Shown here piece after piece: positions 1 through 8,315 of a stretch of 32,458 nt of DNA. Both the position numbers and the translations under genes were made by a program. The notes beneath the pieces are model-generated. The model worked only from the letters and a program-made list of their open reading frames with translations, had not been told where the DNA came from and did not search any database. Where the stretch lies: contig CALXUD010000010.1 in the NCBI GenBank assembly GCA_944391585.1, positions 1 through 32,458 of the forward strand, given 5' to 3'. Source of the stretch: an uncultured Alphaproteobacteria bacterium (GTDB taxonomy: Bacteria; Pseudomonadota; Alphaproteobacteria; CAAHEQ01; UBA3637). Positions within the stretch are counted from its first letter, which is position 1, and each line of letters opens with the position of its first letter.

Positions 1-2
1 TT

Positions 3-275
3 GCCGACACAGCGCATTGGACAGCTTACTCTCTTTTTCCTGTTCATTTTTTGCTAAAAGATCATTATGATTCATTGAAAAAAATCGCACAAATCAACAC
101 CCGTCTTTTCATCGGACATGGCACAAAAGATCAAACAGTTCCTTATTTCATGGGCGAAAAAATGTTTCAATCAGCAAACGAGCCGAAAACCTTCTTTTCC
201 GTAGAAGGCGGCACACATCAAAATCTACCTGAAAACGGTTTTTTGAAACAGGTTTTGAAATGGCTGGAAAACTAA
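3..275 (+). CDS. Alpha/beta hydrolase, C-terminal fragment (cut by window edge)
   Basis: This is the last 90 codons of a serine-hydrolase-fold protein. The reading frame is open from base 3, so the gene begins outside the window and the TTG at 51 is internal. The sequence LFIGHGTKDQTVPY is the strand-6 segment of the fold carrying the catalytic Asp (in GTKDQTVP). GGTHQNLPE carries the catalytic His near the end. The nucleophile Ser lies off the edge. The pattern fits small cytosolic esterase or peptidase-like hydrolases of the BEM46 / dienelactone-hydrolase type; the substrate cannot be told. Its TAA stop overlaps the TAG stop of the convergent glycosyltransferase gene, and no terminator hairpin lies between them. 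Confidence 0.8.
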   Translation, partial: ADTAHWTAYSLFPVHFLLKDHYDSLKKIAQINTRLFIGHGTKDQTVPYFMGEKMFQSANEPKTFFSVEGGTHQNLPENGFLKQVLKWLEN

Positions 276-1282
276 TTCGCTGTAAAAACAAATAAACGCG
301 CCAACGCATAAAGACGTTTGCGACAAAGCCACAGAACAAATCGCCTTGGAATATTTAAATATTTAGGTTGAACAATACCGGCAGCAACATATTGATTCAT
401 CAAATCCGATGATTGGAAAAATAACTTTTTACGTAAGAGCAAATTCGGGCACTTTTTCAAGCTTTTCCGAATCATCATACGATACGCATCATCCGCCAAA
501 TCAGCATAAAAATCGTTTAAATACTTTTCCGGCACTCGGTTCCCTTTAATAAAATAATCATAACTTTCCTGGATTCTGATTGTTCCGGCATTGACATATT
601 TTTCAAAATTTAAACTGTGCGTCATACTCGCTGGATTTTGACGATAAAAACACAGCGGACAATCAATAATCACTTTTTTTCCAATGTTAGCATTCACAAC
701 CGATGAATAAAAATTATCATCTTCATAAGATAATTTTTCCGAAAAACGAATATCTTTTATTTTATCCCAGCGATACAATTTATTCCACACCGGCAACCAT
801 GCCCCACGTCGTGTCTTCTTTGTTAAGAAAATCGACATATCATTAAACACAAAAATCGGATATTTTTCCCATTCAATCGATTTGTAATGTGATTGCGGAT
901 CTTCTTCATATACATTCAAATGTCCGCATTCTGCGACATCAGCATCGTATTTTTGTATTAAATTAAGTAAAATTTCAAAAGTTTGCGGGTGACAATAATC
1001 ATCAGCATCTCGAAAGAATAAATAATCCGTATTCTGAACCAAATCTAACTGCTTATTATGTGTTTTCGTCAGTCCCATATTGGATTGAGAAAACACTCGG
1101 AATCGTTTATCCCTTTTTGCATATTCCGCTAAAATAATACCTGATTTATCCGTTGAACCGTCATTCACACAAATACACTCCCAATTAGTGTAGGTTTGCT
1201 TTAAAAGACAATCCAGCGCATCTCTTAAATAACGCTCCATATTAAAAACCGGCATTAAAATCGTTATTTTTCCAGAACGCAT
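272..1282 (-). CDS. Family 2 glycosyltransferase
   Basis: A 336-residue GT-A fold glycosyltransferase, probably cytosolic or peripheral to the inner membrane, that transfers a sugar from a nucleotide-sugar donor during surface polysaccharide or LPS assembly. The N-terminus ITILMPVFNMERYL is the classic GT2 start. VNDGSTD (about 39-45) binds the nucleotide. FRDADDY (about 90-96) holds the metal-binding DxD. SYEDDNFY (about 185-192) supplies the ED motif usually giving the catalytic base. There are no membrane segments. The start is ATG with AAGGAAG just upstream. Donor and acceptor are unknown, and the only possible partner in view is the alpha/beta hydrolase running into its 3' end. It stands 79 bases downstream of ettA on the same strand. 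Confidence 0.9.
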   Translation of the reverse strand: MRSGKITILMPVFNMERYLRDALDCLLKQTYTNWECICVNDGSTDKSGIILAEYAKRDKRFRVFSQSNMGLTKTHNKQLDLVQNTDYLFFRDADDYCHPQTFEILLNLIQKYDADVAECGHLNVYEEDPQSHYKSIEWEKYPIFVFNDMSIFLTKKTRRGAWLPVWNKLYRWDKIKDIRFSEKLSYEDDNFYSSVVNANIGKKVIIDCPLCFYRQNPASMTHSLNFEKYVNAGTIRIQESYDYFIKGNRVPEKYLNDFYADLADDAYRMMIRKSLKKCPNLLLRKKLFFQSSDLMNQYVAAGIVQPKYLNIPRRFVLWLCRKRLYALARLFVFTAN

Positions 1283-1361
1283 TACTCTTCCTTATCAAAA
1301 AAAGCATCATATAATATGTTTCTTATTTTAATTATTTTATAAGAAAAAGCAATTACTTTTA

Positions 1362-3035
1362 TTATCGTTCTATTGGCTTATATTTAATCCGATGAGGTTG
1401 ATCTGCTTCCACACCCAATCGCCGTCGTTTATCTGCTTCATATTCCGCATAATTACCCTCAAACCAAACGACTTGAGAATCCCCTTCGAATGCTAAAATA
1501 TGTGTTGCTAATCTATCCAAAAACCAACGGTCATGAGAAGTAATAACCGCACATCCTGGAAAATCCATTAAAGCTTCTTCTAAAGACCGTAATGTATCCA
1601 CATCTAAATCATTCGTTGGTTCGTCTAATAATAATACATTTGCACCAGATTTTAACATCTTAGCCATATGCACACGATTACGCTCTCCCCCAGATAACAC
1701 CCCAACCTTTTTCTGTTGATCAGAACCCTTAAAATTAAATTGAGCAACATAAGCGCGTGATGGCACTTCGCGCTTACCCAAAGTTAAAATATCCAAACCG
1801 CCGGAAATTTCTTGCCAAACTGTTTTATTATCATCCAACGCATCACGCGATTGATCCACATATCCTAATTGAACAGTTTCTCCTAATCTAAAAGTTCCAC
1901 TATCTGGTTTTTCTTGTCCTGTAATAATACGCATTAAAGTTGTTTTTCCTGCACCATTCGGTCCAATGACACCCACAATTCCTCCTGCCGGCAATTTAAA
2001 TGTTAAATCATCAAACAACAATTTATCCCCAAAAGCTTTTTTTAAATGTTCCGCCTCTAAGACAACATCGCCTAAACGAGGTCCCGCCGGAATAGAAATT
2101 TGTGCAACATCAGGAACTTTTTCCGTTGATTTTTTAAGGAGCTCTTCATAAGCCGTGATACGTGCCTTAGACTTAGCTTGACGCGCTTTAGGCGATTGAC
2201 GTACCCACTCTAATTCTTCTTTCAATGTTTTTTGACGAGCTGTTTCGGCATTTTGCTCTATTTCCAATCGTTTTTGTTTTTGTTCTAACCAACTGGTATA
2301 ATTTCCTTCATAAGGGATTCCTTCACCACGATCCATTTCCAAAATCCACCCCGTTACATTATCTAAGAAATACCGGTCATGAGTAATCATAACGACAGTA
2401 CCAGTATAATTTTTTAAAAATGTCTGTAACCAAGCAACAGATTCTGCATCTAAATGATTGGTTGGTTCATCAAGCAAAAGCATATCTGGTTTTGACAACA
2501 ACAAACGACACAAAGCAACTCGTCTTTTTTCTCCTCCCGATAATTTTGTCACATCTGCATCTGCTGGGGGTAACCGCAAAGCATCCATGGCAATTTCAAT
2601 CATTCTTTCCAATTCCCAACCATTACAAGCGTCAATCTTTTCTTGTAATTCAGCCTGTTCTTCTAATAAGGCATCCATATCTGCATCCGGATCGGCAAAT
2701 TTCATGTTAACTTCTTCGTACCGCTTCATTAAATCACGAATTTCTCCAACGCCATCCATTACATTTTCCATGACATTTTTAGTGGGATCTAATTGAGGCT
2801 CCTGTGGCAAATAACCCACCTTAACCCCATCGGCAGCCCATGCTTCACCATTGAAATCCTGGTCCAATCCCGCCATAATTTTAAGCAAGGTAGACTTCCC
2901 GGCTCCATTTGGTCCAATAACTCCAATTTTTGCTCCTGGGAAAAATGAAAGCCAAATATGTTTTAAGACTTCTTTCCCTCCCGGAAAAGTTTTACACAAA
3001 TCCTTCATTACATAAATATATTGATAAGATGCCAT
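1362..3035 (-). CDS. ettA: Energy-dependent translational throttle protein EttA (ABC-F)
   Basis: A 557-residue soluble ABC-F ATPase, close to the usual EttA length of about 555. In the family it binds the ribosomal E site and gates the first elongation step according to the ATP/ADP ratio. Two ATP cassettes are complete: Walker [10 protein letters not shown] (41-49) and signature LSGGEKRR (165-172) with [11 protein letters not shown]; then GPNGAGKTT (358-366) and LSGGERNR (447-454) with [11 protein letters not shown]. The linker (about 240-300), with [11 protein letters not shown] and a basic helix, is the P-site tRNA interaction region typical of this subfamily. There are no transmembrane segments, so it is not an exporter. 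It follows dut by 12 bases, with GGAAT as a modest ribosome-binding site, and the two are probably co-transcribed. Confidence 0.95.
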   Translation of the reverse strand: MASYQYIYVMKDLCKTFPGGKEVLKHIWLSFFPGAKIGVIGPNGAGKSTLLKIMAGLDQDFNGEAWAADGVKVGYLPQEPQLDPTKNVMENVMDGVGEIRDLMKRYEEVNMKFADPDADMDALLEEQAELQEKIDACNGWELERMIEIAMDALRLPPADADVTKLSGGEKRRVALCRLLLSKPDMLLLDEPTNHLDAESVAWLQTFLKNYTGTVVMITHDRYFLDNVTGWILEMDRGEGIPYEGNYTSWLEQKQKRLEIEQNAETARQKTLKEELEWVRQSPKARQAKSKARITAYEELLKKSTEKVPDVAQISIPAGPRLGDVVLEAEHLKKAFGDKLLFDDLTFKLPAGGIVGVIGPNGAGKTTLMRIITGQEKPDSGTFRLGETVQLGYVDQSRDALDDNKTVWQEISGGLDILTLGKREVPSRAYVAQFNFKGSDQQKKVGVLSGGERNRVHMAKMLKSGANVLLLDEPTNDLDVDTLRSLEEALMDFPGCAVITSHDRWFLDRLATHILAFEGDSQVVWFEGNYAEYEADKRRRLGVEADQPHRIKYKPIER

Positions 3036-3047
3036 TTTAATTATTCC

Positions 3048-3518
3048 TTATTTTGTCCCAGTTGAACCAAAACCACCATTGCTGCGTGTTGTATCATCAG
3101 AAACATTTAAAACCGTTTCAAAATCAACCATCATCACAGGAGCAACAACCGCCTGTGCAATCCGATCGCCGGGCTGAATCACAAAATCATTTTTGCCGTG
3201 ATTAACCAAAATCGCCCGCACTTCTCCCCGATAACCTAAATCCACCGTTCCAACGCCATTCATCATCGTTACCCCAAATTTAGCCGCTAATCCAGAGCGT
3301 GCTCGAATTTGAATTTCAAAATTAAATCCGATTGGTGCACTTGATAAATCCAACTCAAATTTAACACCTGTTGGGATAGGCATAAATTGACCTGGTTTTA
3401 AAACAATTGGTTCAGTGATAGCGGCTCTTAAATCAAAACCTGCATCCCCCAAATGTTTATATCCTAATTCTCCCCAACTTAAATCATAATTCTCCAAATA
3501 TTGAATATTTAGTTTCAT
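3048..3518 (-). CDS. dut: Deoxyuridine 5'-triphosphate nucleotidohydrolase (dUTPase)
   Basis: Hydrolyses dUTP to dUMP and pyrophosphate, keeping uracil out of DNA and feeding thymidylate synthesis. All five trimeric-dUTPase motifs are present: AGFDLRA (27-33), RSGLA (75-79), GVGTVDLGYRGEV (89-101, with the catalytic Asp at about 94), PGDRIAQ (117-123) and the flexible RSNGGFGSTG (146-155) that closes over the nucleotide. The 156 residues match the family. ATG at 3518 is chosen over an in-frame TTG one codon earlier because AGGAG lies six bases before it. A strong sigma-70-type promoter stands just upstream, with a short leader. It is first in a probable dut-ettA operon, divergent from yajC. 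Confidence 0.96.
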   Translation of the reverse strand: MKLNIQYLENYDLSWGELGYKHLGDAGFDLRAAITEPIVLKPGQFMPIPTGVKFELDLSSAPIGFNFEIQIRARSGLAAKFGVTMMNGVGTVDLGYRGEVRAILVNHGKNDFVIQPGDRIAQAVVAPVMMVDFETVLNVSDDTTRSNGGFGSTGTK

Positions 3519-3541
3519 CAAAAACTCCTTTTTTGAGGAGA

Positions 3542-3570
3542 ACTATACATTTTTTCTCTTTTAAAGTCAA
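3542..3570 (-). promoter_or_regulatory. Promoter of dut-ettA
   Basis: On the minus strand TTGACT (3570-3565) is followed after 17 bases by TATAGT (3547-3542). Spacing and hexamers both match a vegetative promoter closely. The predicted start is near 3535, leaving a leader of about 17 bases to the dut ATG. Confidence 0.7.
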
Positions 3571-3586
3571 TTTTATTTAAAAATAA

Positions 3587-3614
3587 TTGATTTTTGCTTA
3601 AAAATATGTATATT
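3587..3614 (+). promoter_or_regulatory. Promoter of yajC-secD-secF
   Basis: TTGATT (3587-3592), a 16-base spacer, then TATATT (3609-3614). The start would fall near 3621, about 25 bases before the yajC ATG. It lies back to back with the dut promoter in the 127-base divergent intergenic region. Confidence 0.55.
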
Positions 3615-3645
3615 GAAATATATTCAAAATAAGAAAGGAAAAAAG

Positions 3646-3987
3646 ATGTTTATTTCTGAAGCTTTTGCTCAAACCGCCGAAACAACTGCAACTGTTGCAA
3701 ATACACCGGCTCCAGATGGTTTTAAAATGATTCTTCAACTGGTTCTTATTTTCGTAATTTTATACTTTTTGCTGATTCGTCCGCAACAAAAGAAAATGAA
3801 GAAACATCAAGATGAATTAAACTCAATTATCAAGGGCTCAAAAATCATTATTGCAGGGATTATCGGAACGGTAAAACATGTGAAAGAAAATGGAGAGTTA
3901 ATCGTTGAAATTGCAGAGGGAACTGAAATTACCGTTTTGCGTGAATACGTTTCCGGCCTTGTAATTACAGAAGAAAAAGGAAAATAA
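3646..3987 (+). CDS. yajC: Sec translocase accessory protein YajC
   Basis: A 113-residue inner-membrane protein that joins SecD and SecF in the Sec holotranslocon and supports protein export and insertion. After a short N-terminal stretch (MFISEAFAQT) comes one membrane helix, about residues 28-45 (MILQLVLIFVILYFLLIRP). The family hallmark RPQQKKMKKHQ follows directly, then a small cytosolic domain with the conserved pattern GSKIIIAGIIGTV. ATG 3646 is preferred over an upstream TTG because AAGAAAGGA sits seven bases before it. The secD ATG begins one base after its stop, so the three genes form one operon. Confidence 0.95.
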   Translation: MFISEAFAQTAETTATVANTPAPDGFKMILQLVLIFVILYFLLIRPQQKKMKKHQDELNSIIKGSKIIIAGIIGTVKHVKENGELIVEIAEGTEITVLREYVSGLVITEEKGK

Positions 3988-3988
3988 A

Positions 3989-5557
3989 ATGTTTGGATAT
4001 TCAAAAATTCGTGCCTATTCCATTTTGGCTGTTGTGTTGTTGGGCATTATATTTGCAATTCCCAATTTTTTACCAAAATCAACTTATAACCAATTACCTG
4101 ATACGGTTAAAGAATGGTTGAAACCTGTTACATTAGGATTGGATTTACAGGGTGGTTCCTATTTGCTTATGCAGGTTGAAACAAATGAACTCATTAAAGA
4201 AAAACTAATCAGTTTATCTGATGGAATTCGCTCTACTTTAAGAGAACGTAAAATTCGCTTTTCCGGTTTAAAAATCGAAAATGATGTTTTAACTTTCAAA
4301 GTATTAAAATCAGATGATGTTTCTACAGTTAAAGATATTGTTCGCAAACAAGAAAACGTCGCTTTAAATATTCAATCAAAAGGAAATGAATTAACGGTTT
4401 CTTATACTCCAGAAGCTATTGAACAATTCACACGTCAAGCCGTTTCACAATCTTTGGAAATTGTTCGTCGTCGTATTGATGAGCTCGGAACAAAAGAACC
4501 ACAAATTCAACAGCAAGGCGCGAACCGTATCGTTATTCAATTACCCGGTGTTCAAGATCCGTCGGAAATTAAAGATATGATGGGGAAAACCGCAAAAATG
4601 TCCTTCCATTTAGTTGATGAAGAAACATCTGCCGTGGATGCTCAAATGGGGAAAATTTCTCCAGATTCCATGCTGTTAAGCGGAGATGAAACAGGATATA
4701 TTGTTGTGAAACGGGCGCCAGTGGTTGGCGGGGAACAATTGGATTCCGCTAAAGGTTCTTACGGGGAAAATGGTGAACCTGTTGTTGCGTTTAGCTTTAA
4801 ATCAATAGGAGCAAAGAAATTTGCGACCGCCACGCGTGAAAATGTAGGCCGTCGTTTAGCGATTGTTTTAGACGGTCGCGTTATTAGTGCGCCTGTTATT
4901 AATTCTCCAATTACAGGGGGAAGCGGAATTATTACAGGTAATTTTTCGGTTAAATCGGCAAATGATTTAGCATTATTACTTCGTTCAGGTGCTTTACCAG
5001 CTCCATTAGAAGTTGTTGAAGAACGAGTTGTTGGTCCCGGACTTGGAGAAGATTCCATTCGTGCGGGGACAATTGCTTGTGTCGCCAGTATGCTTGTTGT
5101 TGTTGCATTTATGTTTTACGTATATCGTTTATTCGGCTTGTTTGCTAATATTGCATTACTGATTAATGCACTTCTATTACTTGCTTTATTAAGTATTTTA
5201 AATGCAACCCTCACTTTACCGGGACTTGCCGGTATAGCCTTAACGCTGGGTATGGCAATTGATGCTAATGTGTTGGTTTTTGAACGAATGAAAGAAGAAA
5301 TAAAAGCTGGCATGAGTAATCCTTTAAACATCATCAACAGTGGTTTCCAAGGATCATTTTCGGCTATTTTAGACGGGCAATTAACAACCTTTTTTGCGGC
5401 CTTATTCTTATTCTGGCTAGGATCAGGTCCTGTTCGGGGGTTCGGAATTACTCTCGGTTTAGGTCTGGCTACGACGTTATTTACGGCTGTATTCGTAACT
5501 CGTTTTATTATTTTAGCATGGTATCATATTAAAAAGCCCAAAACAATTCATGTATAA
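3989..5557 (+). CDS. secD: Protein translocase subunit SecD
   Basis: A 522-residue RND-type membrane protein which, with SecF, uses the proton gradient to pull proteins through SecYEG from the periplasmic side. Visible elements are the first helix (about 8-28), the motif GLDLQGGSYLL (about 50-60), the long periplasmic P1 domain with RRRIDELGTKEPQIQQQG, a second conserved stretch around APVINSPITGGSGIITG, and the C-terminal membrane bundle with GMAIDANVLVFERMKEE, whose acidic residue belongs to the proton path. The length is usual for a stand-alone SecD. It sits between yajC and secF, 12 bases before secF, in the common bacterial order. Confidence 0.97.
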   Translation: MFGYSKIRAYSILAVVLLGIIFAIPNFLPKSTYNQLPDTVKEWLKPVTLGLDLQGGSYLLMQVETNELIKEKLISLSDGIRSTLRERKIRFSGLKIENDVLTFKVLKSDDVSTVKDIVRKQENVALNIQSKGNELTVSYTPEAIEQFTRQAVSQSLEIVRRRIDELGTKEPQIQQQGANRIVIQLPGVQDPSEIKDMMGKTAKMSFHLVDEETSAVDAQMGKISPDSMLLSGDETGYIVVKRAPVVGGEQLDSAKGSYGENGEPVVAFSFKSIGAKKFATATRENVGRRLAIVLDGRVISAPVINSPITGGSGIITGNFSVKSANDLALLLRSGALPAPLEVVEERVVGPGLGEDSIRAGTIACVASMLVVVAFMFYVYRLFGLFANIALLINALLLLALLSILNATLTLPGLAGIALTLGMAIDANVLVFERMKEEIKAGMSNPLNIINSGFQGSFSAILDGQLTTFFAALFLFWLGSGPVRGFGITLGLGLATTLFTAVFVTRFIILAWYHIKKPKTIHV

Positions 5558-5569
5558 AGGATAGAAAAG

Positions 5570-6562
5570 ATGAAAAACATATTTGAAAAACGTGATTATA
5601 ACTTCAATGTTTTAAAATACCGTAAATGGGGATATGGCTTTGCTATTTTATTATTAGTGATGTCTTTTATTTCATTTGCTGTTCGAGGTTTAAATTATGG
5701 TATTGACTTTCAAGGAGGCGTCTTGGTTGAACTTCAATCTGAACAACCGATTGATATCTCAAAAGTTCGATCAGATTTATCTTTTTTAAAAGATTTATCT
5801 ATTCAATCCATTGGAACTGAAGGAAATAATTTACTGATTCAAACATTAGGATCAGAAGAAGAAACAACGGGGAATCAAATTGTTAATCATATAAAAGAAA
5901 CATTGGGGCCAGGTTATAATTATACTCGTGTTGAAGTAATTGGTCCCCGTATTGGAAATGAATTAAAAAACAAAAGTTTTTGGGCATCTGTATTGGCTTT
6001 ATTAGCCATTGCTATTTATATATGGTTCCGTTTTGAATGGCCTTTTGCCATTGGATGCTTGTTATCTTTAGCAAATAATCTAATAGCGACAGTGGGATTA
6101 TTCTCTATTTTGGGATTGGATTTTGATATGATTGTCGTTGCCGGGTTATTATCACTTGCCGGATATGCTTGCAATGATACGGTAGTCACTTATGATCGTA
6201 TTCGTGAATGCTTAAAAAAATATAAAAAAGTTTCAACAGATGAAATTTTAAATATGGGTATCAATCAAACATTATCTCGAACGATTTTAACGGGATTGAC
6301 AACAGTTATGGTTGCCCTTATTCTCCTTTTCTTTGGTGGAGAAACATTATATGGATTTTCTGTTGCGATGGCTTTTGGAATTGTATATGGTACTTACTCT
6401 TCTATTTTTATTGCAGTTCCCATCTTGCGATATTTCAATATTCGAAATTTGGGAGATAAAACCCCTACTGGCCCTTATGCCGAAGCTGCGAAATATGAAA
6501 TGGAAGCAAAAAAAGCCCCTCTACCACCTTATTCAAAATGTGGAGGACATTGTCCACGTTAA
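5570..6562 (+). CDS. secF: Protein translocase subunit SecF
   Basis: A 330-residue partner of SecD. The first helix (about 21-40) is followed by the hallmark GIDFQGGVLVEL (about 44-55), a short periplasmic domain ending in VEVIGPRIGNEL, and a five-helix C-terminal bundle with LAGYACNDTVVTYDRIRE, the SecF counterpart of the SecD proton-path motif. The last residues, after the final helix, form a cytosolic tail ending KCGGHCPR. This cysteine/histidine cluster is not something I recall as a general SecF feature. GATAGAAAAG precedes the ATG. The gene ends the operon and is followed by a clear terminator. Confidence 0.96.
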   Translation: MKNIFEKRDYNFNVLKYRKWGYGFAILLLVMSFISFAVRGLNYGIDFQGGVLVELQSEQPIDISKVRSDLSFLKDLSIQSIGTEGNNLLIQTLGSEEETTGNQIVNHIKETLGPGYNYTRVEVIGPRIGNELKNKSFWASVLALLAIAIYIWFRFEWPFAIGCLLSLANNLIATVGLFSILGLDFDMIVVAGLLSLAGYACNDTVVTYDRIRECLKKYKKVSTDEILNMGINQTLSRTILTGLTTVMVALILLFFGGETLYGFSVAMAFGIVYGTYSSIFIAVPILRYFNIRNLGDKTPTGPYAEAAKYEMEAKKAPLPPYSKCGGHCPR

Positions 6563-6564
6563 AC

Positions 6565-6595
6565 AAAAAAACGCTCTATTTAAGAGCGTTTTTTT
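6565..6595. terminator. Bidirectional rho-independent terminator (secF / MATE gene)
   Basis: AACGCTCT (6570-6577) pairs with AGAGCGTT (6583-6590) around a 5-base loop. A runs on the left and T runs on the right extend it, so it can end transcription from both convergent genes. It touches the stop codon of the MATE gene. Confidence 0.88.
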
Positions 6596-8006
6596 AGCCA
6601 ACGAATGAAGTATTATAATTTGGGATAAGAGTTGATTTTTTTATTTTTCTTTTTAAGTGTTTTAATTCTTTATAAATTAAAACAGCGGCAATTGTTACAG
6701 AAATAAAATCAGCACATGGCCCTGCATACAAAATACCCTCTAGCCCGAAAAATAACGGCAAAATTAAAATCAACGGAATTAAAGCCAAAACAGTTCTAGA
6801 TAAAGACAAAATAACTGCTTTTTTAGGTTGCCCTGTTGCTTGGAAATAAGAAGAAGCGGTTACTTGGAAACCTGCACAAAAAATACCTGCCGTAAAAACA
6901 CGCATTGCATGAACTGCAAAGTCATTAAAAACACTGTGTTCTGTTCCAAAAAACCACAAAATCTGAGTTGGAAAAAGCATGCATAATCCCCATCCGATTA
7001 ACGTCACTCCGGAAGCCAAGAAAGCTGCTAACACATATGTTTTTTTCACACGTTTAAATTGTCTTGCTCCGAAATTAAAACCTAAAATAGGTTGAGCTCC
7101 TACACCAATTCCAACACAAAAAGATAAGATAATCATATGTAATTTTAAAATAATTCCCATTGCACTTAATGCGACATCTCCGCCAACAGAAGATAAATTT
7201 CCATAGTAAACCAAAGAGTTATTCATAATAACCTGCAATAAAGCAACCGATATTTGAAGAATAAAGCTGGAAATTCCTAAATAAACAATTTCCTTACAAA
7301 TCTGCCAATCAAACTGTATTATCTCTCTTTTTAAACGCATATGCTTACTTTTTCTTAGAAAATACCAAATCAATAAAATTGTTGAGATAAGTTGACTTTC
7401 CACTGTTGCAACAGCAGCACCAGCTACCCCCCAATTAAAAACAAAAATATAAATAGGATCTAAAACAAAATTAATAATAACACCCAATAAAATTGTATAC
7501 ATAGAAAATTTGGGACTTCCATCTGTTCTTGACATATTGGATAACCCAATAGACCATAATTGAAAAAGAGTTCCCAACAAAATAACAGAACCATACGTTT
7601 TTGCATAAGGCATTGTTGCATGAGTTGCACCAAACATTTTTAATAAAGGTTCTAAAAATAACAATCCTGCACAGGTTAGAAACACACCAAAAATTGTCAT
7701 CAGGATTAAAATATTTCCCAAGGCCTTTTCTGCTAAATCTTCTTTTTTTTCACCCAATCGAATGGCCGCATAAGCGGCAGCTCCGCCTCCCAATAAAATC
7801 GCTACAGACAAAGAAATTGTCATAATCGGAAAAACAATTGTTGTTGCTGCATTTCCCAAATAACCAACCCCTTGTCCAATAAATATCTGATCGACGATAT
7901 TATAAATTGCCATTGCAAGCATAGATACAATTGAAGGGATGGCAAAATTTTTTAATAATTTCCCAATAGGTTTATAACCTAACGGATTTCCTCTTTGAAC
8001 TAACAT
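6594..8006 (-). CDS. MATE family multidrug/metabolite exporter
   Basis: A 470-residue polytopic inner-membrane protein with about 12 hydrophobic segments in two similar halves, the MATE layout. The family exports cationic drugs or metabolites in exchange for Na+ or H+. Typical sequence includes FAIPSIVSMLAMAIYNIVDQ near residue 20, GGGAAAYAAIRLGE after helix 3, and the second-half equivalents GVGAQPILGFNFGARQF and SSYFQATGQPKKA. The LGEKKEDLAEKALGN and NFGARQ patterns fit the MepA/DinF-like branch best. The substrate cannot be assigned. ATG with GGAAAT upstream. It is convergent with secF and divergent from the 60-residue membrane protein. Confidence 0.92.
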   Translation of the reverse strand: MLVQRGNPLGYKPIGKLLKNFAIPSIVSMLAMAIYNIVDQIFIGQGVGYLGNAATTIVFPIMTISLSVAILLGGGAAAYAAIRLGEKKEDLAEKALGNILILMTIFGVFLTCAGLLFLEPLLKMFGATHATMPYAKTYGSVILLGTLFQLWSIGLSNMSRTDGSPKFSMYTILLGVIINFVLDPIYIFVFNWGVAGAAVATVESQLISTILLIWYFLRKSKHMRLKREIIQFDWQICKEIVYLGISSFILQISVALLQVIMNNSLVYYGNLSSVGGDVALSAMGIILKLHMIILSFCVGIGVGAQPILGFNFGARQFKRVKKTYVLAAFLASGVTLIGWGLCMLFPTQILWFFGTEHSVFNDFAVHAMRVFTAGIFCAGFQVTASSYFQATGQPKKAVILSLSRTVLALIPLILILPLFFGLEGILYAGPCADFISVTIAAVLIYKELKHLKRKIKKSTLIPNYNTSFVG

Positions 8007-8093
8007 TTTCTATTTCCTTTATAAGATAGAGCCAATCATATATTTTTTCTTCTGAATTATCTAGCAAAAAATAAAGATAAATGATAAGTTTTA

Positions 8094-8110
8094 ATATAAA
8101 AATTTTATAT
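8094..8110. repeat. AT-rich palindrome upstream of the small membrane protein
   Basis: Eight bases ATATAAAA, one A, then the exact inverted eight TTTTATAT. It sits eight bases before the TAGGAG ribosome-binding site of the gene starting at 8130. It could be an operator or part of an AT-rich promoter, but in DNA this AT-rich it may also be chance. Confidence 0.3.
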
Positions 8111-8129
8111 AAAATAATAGGAGTATTTT

Positions 8130-8312
8130 ATGAAACGTTTTTTACTTTATTTATTAAGATGGCAACTCTCCACACCGATTTTAGCCCTTTGTTTGATTTT
8201 CTTTGCCTCTCTCGGGACAACAATGGCAACGATTGTATCCAACTTAATCGGTGGTATAATTTTCTTTTGGGTGGATAAGTGGATTTTTAAGATCAACCCC
8301 CCACACACTTAG
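8130..8312 (+). CDS. Small two-helix membrane protein of unknown function
   Basis: Sixty residues. A good TAGGAG ribosome-binding site lies six bases before the ATG, which supports expression. There are two predicted membrane helices, about 13-30 and 33-50, joined by a short turn, with a basic N-terminus. The pattern RWQLSTPILA near the start and NLIGGIIFFWVDKWIF near the end resembles small uncharacterised membrane proteins I have seen in other bacteria; no function is known to me. The gene runs convergently into the peroxiredoxin gene, leaving three bases between stop codons, and is divergent from the MATE gene. Overlapping frames here have no ribosome-binding site. Confidence 0.7.
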   Translation: MKRFLLYLLRWQLSTPILALCLIFFASLGTTMATIVSNLIGGIIFFWVDKWIFKINPPHT

Positions 8313-8315
8313 GCA

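Noticed and set aside
1318-1346. Inverted repeat TTCTTAT/ATAAGAA between ettA and the glycosyltransferase
   Set aside because: A long AT loop and no T run, so not a credible terminator; probably base composition.
3525-3540. Hairpin AGGAG/CTCCT over the dut ribosome-binding site
   Set aside because: The 5' arm lies upstream of the start site predicted from the strong promoter at 3542-3570, and no gene on the same strand reads in, so the hairpin should not be in the mRNA.
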